Shown here: piece after piece, positions 53,473 through 63,547 of the stretch | How positions within the stretch are numbered: position 1 is the first letter of the stretch | Layout: every line of letters begins with the position of its first letter | NCBI GenBank assembly: GCA_034676185.1 | Contig: JAUCCN010000005.1 | Span: 1 to 64,000, forward strand | Source: UBA7396 sp034676185 | Lineage (GTDB): Bacteria; Patescibacteriota; Gracilibacteria; BD1-5; UBA6164 | Reading direction: 5' to 3' | Length of the DNA: 64,000 nt | Program-made: the position numbers and the translations under genes | The notes under the pieces: generated by a model | What the model was told of the DNA's origin: nothing | Seen by the model: the letters and a program-made list of their open reading frames with translations, nothing else | The model's database searches: none

Positions 53473-53631
53473 ATGACCAAAATACAACAAGCAAGAATTA
53501 ATTCACATATAGACTCTTTAGGAAATTTAGAGGATGATTTACCATGAATTTTAGAATCCGCTGTTACTGCTGAAGAAATAGAACATGTAAAATGAACCAT
53601 ATACCAACTTCTTTGAAGAAGAAAAAAGTAA
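53473..53631 (+). CDS. Small conserved-looking protein, unknown
   Basis: 52 residues 'MTKIQQARINSHIDSLGNLEDDLPGILESAVTAEE..' ending 'LLGRRKK'. Acidic centre and basic tail; three TGA glycines. It precedes rpmF by 104 bp on the same strand. No family recognised; coding nature supported by length, codon use and promoter. Confidence 0.6.
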
Positions 53632-53735
53632 AATGAAGTATAAAAAATGAAAATGCAAAATAGTAGAAGAAAAAACTTGATTTATTTTAAAAAACAATAT
53701 AATTCTCCAGTATTTATTTTACTAATGTTTGACAA

Positions 53736-53960
53736 ATGACAATTACTCCTAAGAAAAAGACTTCTAAAACTAGAACAAAAAGAAGAACTACCAACTGGAT
53801 AAAATTATCTGCAAGAAAATTATTAAATAGAGTTCAACTTCAATTCAATGAAGCAGGAGAAGCAATCGGGCTTTCTCACTTTGCAACTGTTGATGGAACT
53901 TATAAAGGTAGACAAGTGTTTAAAGTAAAAACTAAACAAAAAAAAGTTACAAGAATTTAG
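53736..53960 (+). CDS. rpmF: Basic protein resembling 50S ribosomal protein bL32
   Basis: 74 residues, 'MTITPKKKTSKTRTKRRTTNWIKLSARKLLNRV..' A basic N-terminus of the bL32 type ('VPKRKTSKSRRDKRRAHWKL'), but the tail ('SHFATVDGTYKGRQVF') is less typical ('SHRVCPNCGYYKGREVI') and lacks the zinc Cys residues, as in C-minus forms. Its position before nusB and rnc fits the common rpmF-rnc neighbourhood. Assignment good but not certain. Confidence 0.75.
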   Translation: MTITPKKKTSKTRTKRRTTNWIKLSARKLLNRVQLQFNEAGEAIGLSHFATVDGTYKGRQVFKVKTKQKKVTRI

Positions 53961-53976
53961 TTATGTGTACTTTTAT

Positions 53977-54010
53977 AACACCGGTGTTTTTTTAAAGCAC
54001 CGGTGTTACT
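53977..54010 (+). terminator. Terminator made from tandem palindromes
   Basis: AACACCGGTGTT (53977-53988), then T tract and AAAG, then GCACCGGTGTT (53997-54007). Each copy is itself a palindrome and the two also pair as a hairpin. GC-rich for this genome. Lies between rpmF and nusB. Confidence 0.7.
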
Positions 54011-54033
54011 ATTTAGTGAATAATTTCCATTTT

Positions 54034-54510
54034 ATGTCCCATTACTCTCGCGGTAGAACTAGAAAATTTTTATATCAAATGTTGTATGCTTCTACATTTT
54101 CACAAATAGAAAATGTAAGTTTTAGAGAATCTTTTTTTTCTTGAATTTTTAACTCTGAATTAGATGAAAATTATTTAAATAGTATGTATGATTTGATTTT
54201 AGAAAATCAATCCTTTTTGATAGAAGTGGTAAGCAGATATGCTCCGAAATTTGATATTGAAAATATGGATTTATCATATATTATACCTATTTTTATAGCA
54301 ATGACAGAAATGCTTTTACTTCCTGAAGAAATTCCAGCAAAAGTTTCTATTAATGAGGCAGTTGAAATATCAAAAGTATATGGAGATGATTCATCTAGAA
54401 AAATGGTAAATGGAGTTTTAAATAAAGTATTAAATGATTTAGAAAATGTACAATCAGATTTAAAAATATTTGATAAAAATACTTCTGTAAAAATAATTTT
54501 TAAAAGATAA
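54034..54510 (+). CDS. nusB: Transcription antitermination factor NusB
   Basis: 158 residues. 'HYSRGRTRKFLYQMLYAST' (R.R....LYQ) and 'YIIPIFIAMTEMLLLPEEIPAKVSINEAVEISKVYGDDSSRKMVNGVLNKVLND' (I..aa.EL....dip..V.INEaVelak.yg...s..FvNgvL) match NusB closely. Binds boxA RNA with S10 in rRNA antitermination. One TGA glycine. Terminator follows. Confidence 0.93.
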
Positions 54511-54543
54511 TAAAATACTGTATATAAAAATTATTTTGCTTTT

Positions 54544-54583
54544 AATATGACTTCTCTCACATCTGGGAGAAGTCATATTTTTA
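54544..54583 (+). terminator. Intrinsic terminator of nusB
   Basis: AATATGACTTCTC (54544-54556) / GAGAAGTCATATT (54567-54579), T tail. Confidence 0.85.
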
Positions 54584-54718
54584 AAAAAACACTTTCTTTT
54601 TTTTAAAAAATGAATATAAGTGTTAATGAGTAATTACTGATTAAAAAAAGCCATTAAAAAATTTAATAGTTTTTCCTTAATTATTAATTATACATTTTAT
54701 TCTTTGTTAATTAATTTT

Positions 54719-55489
54719 ATGGCTATAACAAAACAACTTTTTGAAAATGAACTTTATATTGAAAAAATAAAAACATTATTGCATATATTGGATATTGAAC
54801 CTATTTCGTATAATAATTATTTACTTGCTTTTGTACATCGTTCTTTGGTGAATGAAAAACCAGATTTATCACCAGAACATAATGAAAGACTTGAATTTTT
54901 GTGAGATGCAGTTTTAGAACTCGTAATTACTTCCCAATTATTTTATGATTATCCCCATAAACCAGAATGAGAATTAACTGATTATAGAAGTGGAGTAGTA
55001 AAAGGAAAGCATTTAGCAGATGTAGCAAAAAAATTATGATTTCAAGAATACTTAATACTTGGAAAATGAGAAGAACTTTGAGGTGGAAGAAATAATGATT
55101 ATTTATTAGCAAATTGTGTAGAAGCCTTTTTATGAGCACTATATTTAGATTTATGATATGAAAAAACACAAAAATTTATCTTAAAACATATTTATTCAAA
55201 TTTAGAAGGTATTATAGATAATGATTTACTTAAAGATTATAAATCATTACTTCAAGAATTTACTCAAAGAGTTTTTTATATTACTCCAGAATATCGAGTT
55301 TTGGAAGAGTCAGGACTTGATCACGAAAAAAATTATCTTTCTTGAGTATTTTTAAGAGAAGTTATGATTGGAAGTGGAAATGGGTCAAGTAAGAAAAAAT
55401 CTCAAGAAGATGCAGCAAAAAATGCATTTCTGAATAAAGAAAATATTGATAGAAAAGAACTGAGAAAATGAAATTGAAAAGTATCTTAA
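54719..55489 (+). CDS. rnc: Ribonuclease III
   Basis: 256 residues from ATG 54719 (a TTG 15 bases earlier is in frame but less likely). 'ERLEFLGDAVLELVI' at 57-71 is the RNase III signature, TGA-coded Gly included; 'LANCVEAFLGALYLDLGYEK' carries the second catalytic Glu. The C-terminal dsRNA-binding domain is seen ('DYKSLLQEFTQRVFYITPEYRVLEESG...GNGSSKKKSQEDAAKNAF'). Processes rRNA and structured mRNAs. Followed by yggT 55 bp downstream. Confidence 0.95.
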
Positions 55490-55544
55490 AAATGATTTTA
55501 TAATTTTTCAAGAAAGGTTTTTATATAATAATTGAAATATAGAT

Positions 55545-55844
55545 ATGATACAATTTATTTTTTGAATATACATTTTTTTTAACATAATGCTTCTGCTGAT
55601 TTTTATAGATATTATATTATCTTGGTTAAGTATTTTTTGAATACAATTAAGACCAAAATTTTTGTCAGATATAATTGAACCTCTCTATGCATTTGTAAGA
55701 AAATATATTTCTACGACTTTATGACCTATAGATTTTACTCCTATAATAGTTATTTTTTCTATACGTATATTGCAAATAATAATATTATTATTTTTTCCCG
55801 AAATAGGATGATTGATACAATTATATAGTGGGGGGAGTTTTTAA
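55545..55844 (+). CDS. yggT: YggT family membrane protein
   Basis: 99 residues. 'IFFNIMLLLIFIDIILSWLSIFGIQLRPKFLSDIIEPLYAFVRKYIST' then 'PIDFTPIIVIFSIRILQIIILLFF' is the YggT pattern (hydrophobic helix, 'R..W', 'l..pl..pir..ip...iDf.P...ll.l.ll'). Linked to osmotolerance and cell-division gene clusters; here before ftsW, as often seen. Start ATG 55545. Confidence 0.85.
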
Positions 55845-55879
55845 AAAGAAATTTATTTTAATAGAATAAAAATATAAAT

Positions 55880-57115
55880 ATGTTAAATAAACAGGTAGAT
55901 TATAAATTGTTTTTTACTGTTTTTTCTCTCATAATTTTTTGAATGATAATGATAAGTTCTGTATCTGTATACGGAAGTTTTAGAGTAACAACTATTTTGC
56001 AAAATTCAGGAAAAATAGATGAAGCATATAATTATTTTTATGTGTTTAGAAATATTAGTCATGTTTTTATTTCTATGTTTCTACTCTTATTTTTGGCAAA
56101 AATTCCATTTCATATATTTGAAAAATATTCAAAACATATTCTGGGAGCAAATCTTTTACTTATGATTTATGTGCTTTTATTTTGAGAAACTCTCAATGGG
56201 GCCACAGGATGGATACAAATTCCATGAATTCCATTTTTATTGCAACCAGTAGAATTTTTGAAATTTAGTACTATTGTATTTCTTGCTTTTTATTTTAAGA
56301 AATATAAAGATAAAATTCATTCCTTTCAGGATGGTTTTATTCCATTTTTTGCTTTACTTTCTTGAGTTATAGTAATTTTATGATTACAACCAGATTTTTG
56401 ATCAATAATGATTTTAGGACCAATTATGGTAATGATGTTTTTTATTGCTTGAGCAAGAGTAAAGTATTTAGTGTCATTTTTAATTTTATGAATGGTGTTA
56501 TTTTTATGAATTTATAATTTATGAAAATATGATAAATCAGAACCGAAAACAAGAAATAAATTATCATATATTACTGATAGAATTGATAATTTTATTACTG
56601 ATGAAAAAGAACTTATAAAAAATAAAACGATTAACTATCAAACCGAACAAGCCTTAATTGCTATATGAAGTGGAGGATTTTCTGGTCTATGATTTTGAAA
56701 CTCAATTCAAAAATTTTGATATCTTCCAGAAGTACAATGAGATTTTATTTTTTCTGTAATTATTGAAGAATTATGATTTTTATGAGGTCTTATTTTGCTC
56801 TGATTTTATGCATTTATTTGATATAGAGGATATGTGATTTCATTTTATAGTAGCGATTTATTCGCAAAATATGCAGCTTTTTGAATTACTACTTGGATAC
56901 TCGTGCAAGCTGGAGTGAATATTTGAGTAAATTTAAATATTGTTCCACTTACTTGACTTACTCTTCCGTTTGTAAGTTATTGATGATCAAGTTTACTTGC
57001 TCTTACACTTTGACTTTGACTTTTATTAAATATTTCTCGTTATATAGATGAAACAAAAATACCTAAAAACAATTTGAATAATTTTTCTCGTGAGAAAGTA
57101 AATTTATATTACTAA
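55880..57115 (+). CDS. ftsW: Peptidoglycan glycosyltransferase FtsW/RodA
   Basis: 411 residues with about ten hydrophobic helices. SEDS family signatures: 'ATGWIQIPGIPFLLQPVEFLKF', 'LQPDFGSIMILGPIMVMMFFIAGARVKYL', 'TEQALIAIGSGGFSGLGFGNSIQKFGYLPEVQGDFIFSVIIEELGFLG', 'PLTGLTLPFVSYGGSSLL'. Polymerises lipid II at the septum. FtsW is preferred over RodA by the C-terminal 'VSYGGSS' context, but not certain. About thirty glycines are TGA. Confidence 0.92.
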
Positions 57116-57255
57116 TCAAAAGGTAAGAAGAAAATTATGCTATTGTTATGATATATTATAATTCATCTTATATTCAAAAATCTTGCTATTCTTTTTTGTA
57201 TTTTTTTAAATAATATGATATCATAGTTAAAATATTAAAAATAAATATAGAAGCT

Positions 57256-59043
57256 ATGAAAAATATACTTGCATTTTGAGAAAAATATTATCTTCACTCT
57301 TTAATTCTTAGTGGGATAGTATTTTTTATTTATATTTTTTGATTTTATTCTTCATTTTTTTATGTATCAATTTTAAATTATAAATGAATCTCTTCTGATG
57401 AATTTGATGGAACAGTTTATCCTATTGAATATATTCCAAATCCAATGGAATTGAGTTATTGAGAAAGAAAACAAAAGTTTGAAGAAATAGATTCAAAATA
57501 TTTTATAAAAACTCCTTTATATAATCCGTCTATTTTTGGAAAAAATCTAGATAATATTTCAGTTTGAACAAGAGAATATACTGATGTTATGACTCAAAAA
57601 GTTCTCTATAGTGTCCCATATCTCTCTACATATAATTTTGATTACAAAGAGTATTCTTGAAGTCATCCTGGAATTGATATGGTAGTGCCTGAATGAACTC
57701 CTGTTTTAAATATTGCTAATGGACTTGTTGTAGATAGTTGATTTCAACCATCATGATTTTGAAATTATGTTTTGGTAAAACATAGTAATATTGATTTTTC
57801 AGGAAAAAAACAAAATATTTATAGTTTGTATGCCCATCTTTCAAAAATAAATGTAAAAGTGGGAACAAAATTAAAAAAATCAGAAATTATTTGACTGGTT
57901 TGAGAATCAGGAACAGCTACTGTTCCACATCTCCATTTTCAAATTGATGCAGAAAGTGCTCCGTATAGTCCTTTCTGGCCTTTTAGTAGTGCTGATATGA
58001 AAAAAGCTTGAGTTTGATTTTTTGAAGCTATTAATATTGGTTTAGGAAAAGAAATGGCAATGACTCATACTCTGAATTCTTTAAAATTTGTCAATGATCA
58101 CTTAGATTTTATATTATATACAGGAGGTCAAAAAGAATCAGAAAATTTGGAAGTTATTTCAGAAACTCTCAAAGAAGAAGAAAAAGATATATCAGATGAA
58201 CAGAAAGAGCAACCAAAAGATACCTATCCAGATCATTGAGAAAATATAGAACTTCCAGAACAAATAGATGTTACTCAAGATGATATTTTAACAAAAATGG
58301 TAAAATCAGAAGATATATTACAATATGAAGTAGAATTATTAAGTGCTATGGAAATAGATGATATTATATTAAATGATAATATAGATATAACAAAATTGGA
58401 AACTGAAAGTTCTCAGATGCCTATACAAAATTTAGAAAATACTTCTGAATGAGATGAGCAAAAAGAGGCCCATATATGAGAAGATATTCAAGATATAGAA
58501 CTTCCTAGTGAGAATTTATTTTTTTCAGACATACAAGAAAATAATGAGTATTATGAAGAGATAGTATATTTTAAAGAAAATAATATTATTTCTTGATTTT
58601 ATGATAATACTTTTAGACCAAAAAATAATATTACGAGAGTAGAAGCTTTAAAAATTATTTTACTAGCTAATAAAATTGAACCTATTTTAAATGAAAAAAG
58701 TCAATTTAAAGATATTCTGACAAATAGTTGGGAAAATACTTATGTAAATGCTTGAGTAAAAGAGGGAATTATCTCTCTTGATAATACAATTTTTTCACCA
58801 TTTAGAAATGTGTCAAGAGTAGAAGCTTTAAAATTAGTTTTTAGTTTATCAAAGGTAGAAATTGAAGTAGGATGAGAATCTCTTGATTTTGCGGATATTT
58901 CTACAAATGACTGGTATTATAATTATGTAGATTATGCAGTAAAAAATAATTTAATACAAATAACAGGAAATTATTTTGAACCAAATAAAGCAATTACCAG
59001 AGAAGAATTAGTTTCTATTCTTTATAAATATATTAAAATATAA
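57256..59043 (+). CDS. M23 (LytM) peptidase with C-terminal SLH domains
   Basis: 595 residues. One N-terminal membrane segment ('SLILSGIVFFIYIFGFYSSFFYV'), then the M23 domain near residues 125-250: 'GSHPGIDMVVPEGTPVLNIANGLVVDSG' (HxxxD zinc motif), 'YAHLSKINVKVGTKLKKSEIIGLVGESGTATVPHLHFQI' (HxH). A ~150-residue acidic linker (runs of Glu and Asp) leads to three SLH repeats ('FFSDIQENNEYYEEIVYFKENNIISGFYDNTFRPKNNITRVEALKII', ...). The enzyme probably trims peptidoglycan and is held in the wall by SLH. All four zinc ligands are present. Confidence 0.9.
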
Positions 59044-59081
59044 TAAAATAAATCCTTCAAAATGAAGGATTTATTTTATTA
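59042..59081. terminator. Bidirectional terminator with 17-bp stem
   Basis: AATAAAATAAATCCTTC (59042-59058) / complement (59064-59080) between convergent genes. Confidence 0.85.
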
Positions 59082-59690
59082 TATTTTAATATTTGTTTCT
59101 AAGGTAACTTTTCCTCTTGCTAATTCTGCTCCATGGAAAGGTGCTTTTAAAATAGATGTGATAATATGGTATCAAAATTTTCATATAATAGCTCCAGTTT
59201 CTATTATTCATACTCATAAACCAAGAGTTTGATCGATAAATCAATTAGGATTTTCAATTCTTTCTAGAGTTTTTTTTGACCAATTGAACGTAAATGATTC
59301 TGGAGAAAAAAGTTCTGTATCATAAAGAGTATAATGAATATCTTCTCTCAAAGCTTGAATATCTCCAGATATTTGTTCTCTTAATTTTGTAATTTTCATC
59401 AGTTTATCAGCAAGAAGTTCAAATTGTTCTCCTCAAATATTTTCATCACTTTGAGTTAATATTTGTCATAAATCAGCTTGTTTTTTTATTTCTTGTAGAA
59501 GATTATTTCTATACTCACTACTTATTCTGGTGAGATGTTCTTTTCATTTTTTAAATTTAAAACTCAAAAGATTCTCTAGTGTATTTTCTCTAAATTTATA
59601 TTCTTTTTCTATTTCATTTAAGAGTTTATTTATATTCTGGGTAAGAATATTTCATTTTCAAGTTTCAAAGTTTTCAGAATTGGTACTCAT
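59079..59690 (-). CDS. Coiled-coil protein with C-terminal hydrophobic segment
   Basis: 203 residues. N-terminal two thirds are charged helices ('ILTQNINKLLNEIEKEYKFRENTLENLLS...', 'KLMKITKLREQISGDIQALREDI'), then 'GFIDQTLGLGVGIIETGAIIGKFGYHIITSILKAPFHGAELARGK', a glycine-rich amphipathic segment near the end. No signal peptide. Function unknown; family not recognised. Confidence 0.65.
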
Positions 59691-59779
59691 AAGAAAAAGT
59701 TAATATATAAGGTATTATTATATAATGAAATTATTATTTTTTACAAGCTATTATGACTTTACTTTTTTTAAAAATATGG

Positions 59780-61306
59780 TTATTTTTTATTTTCTAAATA
59801 TTTTTCTAATTGAGTCATTTCTGCTTTTGCTAGTTCTCAAAACTCTCAGTCTCCATTTAAATTTATGGTTCTTTTAAAATACATTAAAGCTAAATTGTAT
59901 TTTTCCTGTTGTTCTTCTAAATATCATAAATTCAGAGTGATAAGAGGATTTTTCCCGTTTATAATGAGTCATATTTTTAAATATTCTGCTGCTTTTTCAA
60001 GATCTTTATTTTCTCTATAAATCCATCAAAGATATCAATAAAATATTTCATGTCAAACGACTCATTCAAATTTTTTTATTCCAGAATTTGCCCAAGAAAT
60101 TGCATTTGAAGTTCTTCATTCTAAAATAGCATGATAAATTCAAAGAGAATAATCATCAATAGTAGCATTTTTTTCTTCAATTAAGTATCAAAAAACATTA
60201 ATCATAGATCTTTTATCTCATGAAAGGTAGTAATTGTATGCTAATTTTCTTTGTAAATCAATTCTTGGTTCAAATCAATTTTTCAGAGCAGAATTAAAAT
60301 ATAAATTACTCGTTAAATAATCTTTAAGACGGAAAGAAATATCTCCTAAAGTATAGGTAATAGTTAAATCTTTTGGATCAAGAGAATAATAAGTTTCAAG
60401 TAATTTTTTAGAATTTTCTAATTTTCATAACTCATAATATCATTTTCCTGCAATAAGAAGCATTGGTTTATAATCTTTCATCTCTTTTAGCATATTTTCA
60501 GCGAGAAGATTACTGATACTATATAATTTATCTTGGAAAAAAGCTCAAATAATAAGAGCATCTTTATAATAGAGATTTCCTATTTGAAAATTTTCATAAT
60601 TTTGAATAGCTTTTTGAATATTTTTTAATTTTTCTCATTGTATATCAGAAAAATTTTTAAAATAGGTATCATAATTTTTCTTACATTCATGAAAAGAAAT
60701 GGTACAATTAATAGCATTAAGATAATAAAAAGTATCTTCTTTTGAAAGTCATAGATTTCTTATCTCTTGGGAAATATCTTTTATTTCATCTGCAGATGTA
60801 AAATTGAGTTCATAGAGTAAACTTAATATATATATTTCTTTTTCACTCATTTGAAGAGAACCTAACACATCTTTAAAAGTATTACTTGCATTTTTAAATC
60901 TTTTTAAATCAAAATATACAAGTGCTAATTTTTTTATAATTTGTTCATCATTTGGGCTTTGTCTGAGTGCTTTTAAATATTCATTGAGGGCTAATATTGG
61001 TTGGTGGGAATTTGCATAATTATCTCATCTAGCAATGGTTCCTTTGAGGGAAAATCTTTTTCTTAAAATTTCCATTCTTTCATCTTTTGCTTCAGAAATA
61101 CCTCAAGAGTGTTCTTCTGGAATAATTATTTCGTCATCATTATAAATATCGAGTGGAATATTGAGTAATTCGTTTGCTATCACTTTTGAGTCTGTTTTTG
61201 GAGTTTTTATTTCTGGAATGACGGGATTTATCAGGAAAGTATATGCAAAATATCATCATCATAATAGAGTGAAACTTATAAGAAGTATTCATATTTTTTT
61301 TATCAT
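59780..61306 (-). CDS. Membrane-anchored TPR protein
   Basis: 508 residues. N-terminal hydrophobic anchor ('IGILLISFTLLGGGYFAYTFL'). The body is a run of TPR-like helix pairs ('KALRQSPNDEQIIKKLALVYFDLKRFKNASNTFKDVLGSLQ', 'TYTLGDISFRLKDYLTSNLYFNSALKNGF', 'YGYLGWIYRENKDLEKAAEYLKIGLIINGKNPLITLNLGYLEEQQEKYNLALMYFKRTINLNGD'). Such proteins scaffold complexes at the membrane surface. Many turn glycines are TGA. Divergent from the flippase gene. Confidence 0.8.
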
Positions 61307-61374
61307 AAATATAGGTTTTACTTTTTAAATTTTTTTTATACTATAAGTGAAATTTATTTTTTTTCAATCAAGAA

Positions 61375-62868
61375 ATGCTTAAAAAAATCGCCTCAAATAC
61401 GATAACACAAATACTTTCTAAGTTTATAACAGCATTTATATCTATATTTTTAATTGGAGTTTTGACAAAATACCTCTCAACTGAAATGTATTGACAATAT
61501 AATAAAATCTATAATTATTTATGATTTTTTGCTTTTTTTGCTGATTTAGGACTCTATACTATTTCTATTCGTGAGATTTCAAAAGAGAGAGAAAATGCTT
61601 CAAAAATTATTGGAAATGTTATGACTCTGAGGCTTATTTTAGGAATTATAATTATTTTTTTATCTCTTCTGATTGCTTTTTTTCTTCCATGATATAATTC
61701 AGAAATGATGCTTATATCTATTTTTATAGTATCTATTTTTACTATTTTTAGTTTGCTTAATTCTTCAGTTTTATCTCTGATGCAAGCTTTTATGAAAATA
61801 GAATTTTCTCTATTTTCTGTGGTGTTTGGGAAAAGTATCAATTTTTTGTGTATTTTAGGGGTAGTTTTTCTCTTATTTCCAAAAGAACAAACACAAAATT
61901 TTAATACAGCATTTTTGTATATTTTATGAGCTTGACTTATTGGAGTTATCATAAATTATTTTTTAAATCTTTATTATGCAAATAAAATAGCAAAAGTCAC
62001 TTTTTTATTTGATTTTGATTATATAAAATATTTATTTAAAACTTCACTTCCGTATGGAATTGCTTTATTTTTAAGTGTGGTATATTTTAAAATTGATATT
62101 ATATTTTTATCTCTTTTAGAGCCACCTAGAGAAGCTGATATTTCTATTGCACTCTATAGTTTACCAATGAAAATAATTGAAGTTTTGATGGTTATTTGAG
62201 GTTTTTTTCTCAATAGTATTTTACCAAGTTTATCAACTTATTTTAAGGAAAAAAACTTTGTTTGAATAACATCTTTACTTCAAAATAGTTTTCGTTTTTT
62301 ATTTTCATTTTCTGTATTTATTATAGTGTGTGGTTTTATTTTTGGAGAACATATTTTAAGTGTTATTTCGACACCAGATTATCTCAATCATAATGTATAC
62401 GAGTATACTTCACTTGATGTCTTGATGGTTGTTTTACTTGTTTTATGATTTTATTTTATTTCATCATTATTTAATTATATTTTTATTGCCTCTAAAAATG
62501 AAGGAATTTTACTCAAAATAAATATTTTTATTACTCTATTTAATATTATTGGGAATATTATTTTTATTCCAAAATATAGCTTTATGTGAGCAGCTTATGT
62601 CACTCTTGCAAGCCAAATATTATTATTTATTTTATGATGGTATTTCTCAAGGAATATTTCACATTTTAGATTTGATATAAAATATATTATAGGAAATCTT
62701 TTGATAGGAGTTATTATTTTTATGGTATGAAGTTGGGCAGTAGCATTTTTTCATTTGTGATTTTTTCTGGAAATGTTTTTGTTTTGAGGAATATTATTTT
62801 TCTTTTATTTCATTTTTTGTTTATTGCTTAATAAAGAAGTTATAAAAAAAGTATTAAGTAAGTCTTAA
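61375..62868 (+). CDS. Polysaccharide flippase (Wzx/MATE-like family)
   Basis: 497 residues with ~14 hydrophobic helices. N-terminus 'ASNTITQILSKFITAFISIFLIGVLTKYLSTEMYGQYNKIYNYLGFFAFFADLGLYTISIREISKERENASKIIGNVMTLRL' is the polysaccharide biosynthesis/export (PST) pattern; 'FIASKNEGILLKINIFITLFNIIGNIIFIPKYSFMGAAYVTLASQ' is typical near helix 11-12. Flips lipid-linked glycans. Goes with galU for surface sugars. End overlaps the convergent prepilin gene by four bases. Confidence 0.88.
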
Positions 62869-62875
62869 TACTTTT
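62849..62875. terminator. Bidirectional terminator overlapping two stop codons
   Basis: AAAGTATTAAG / CTTAATACTTT with loop TAAGT; the stem carries the stops of both the flippase and the prepilin gene. Confidence 0.75.
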
Positions 62876-63431
62876 CCATAAGTCAGGTAGTAGAGTTGAT
62901 TTTTATCGTTTTTTCAAATCATTTATATTCAGTGGTAATTTCTAATATTCTTGCTGAATCTGAACTTGTACATCCACTTAATGTGAGAGTATTTCCTTTA
63001 AATATTATATCTACATTATTTTGATGATTTCAAGAGGTATTTTTTTCTAAAGTTTTACAAGTCAGTTCTTTAATTTGTGAATTTTGATTTATAAAATCAA
63101 CATGAAAATCATTTACAGTATAAGAAGTTACACCACTTAAATACATTGCATTTATACTTCCTGTGTTACTTCCAATTTTTTCTTTTGAAATACTTACTCT
63201 CCATTCTTCTGGATAGGTAAGGAGTTCTCATGTTCCCACTCATTTTCAAAGAAGGGTATTATTTCTGATTGATTCAATACTAGTAAAAACATTATTTGCA
63301 AACATTTCTGAGTTTTGTTTGTCTATTTGAGGATTAAAATTTATTCTGCTTGCTCATACAGCAAGGATTCAAATAATAGCAATTACTATTAAAACTTCCA
63401 TAAGAGTAAATCATTGTGTATTTTTTTTCAT
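62865..63431 (-). CDS. Type IV prepilin (pseudopilin)
   Basis: 188 residues. 'MKKNTQGFTLMEVLIVIAIIGILAVGAS' is the class III prepilin signal: the basic leader, cleavage G|FTLMEV with Glu5 of the mature protein, then the hydrophobic N-helix. The peptidase-site glycine is TGA. The C-terminal half is beta-rich with two Cys ('ELTCKTL', 'SGCTSS') that could form the usual D-loop disulphide. Works with PilB. Confidence 0.93.
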
Positions 63432-63439
63432 AAAAATAT

Positions 63440-63468
63440 TTGCAAATAAATAATTTATATGGTATACT
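63440..63468 (+). promoter_or_regulatory. Predicted promoter (TTGCAA -35) of the secreted protein at the window end
   Basis: TTGCAA (63440-63445), 17 bp spacer, TATACT (63463-63468), leader of about 75 nt to ATG 63548. Confidence 0.6.
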
Positions 63469-63547
63469 CAAAGAGTAATTTACATTATTCTAAAAAAATT
63501 ACGATATTTTACAAGTTTATTTTTATTTATTTAATATTATTTTTAGT

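Noticed and set aside
118..62868. Many genes broken by in-frame TGA, as if the region were pseudogenised or badly assembled
   Set aside because: TGA falls at conserved glycines and genes are otherwise intact, so it is sense (code 25).
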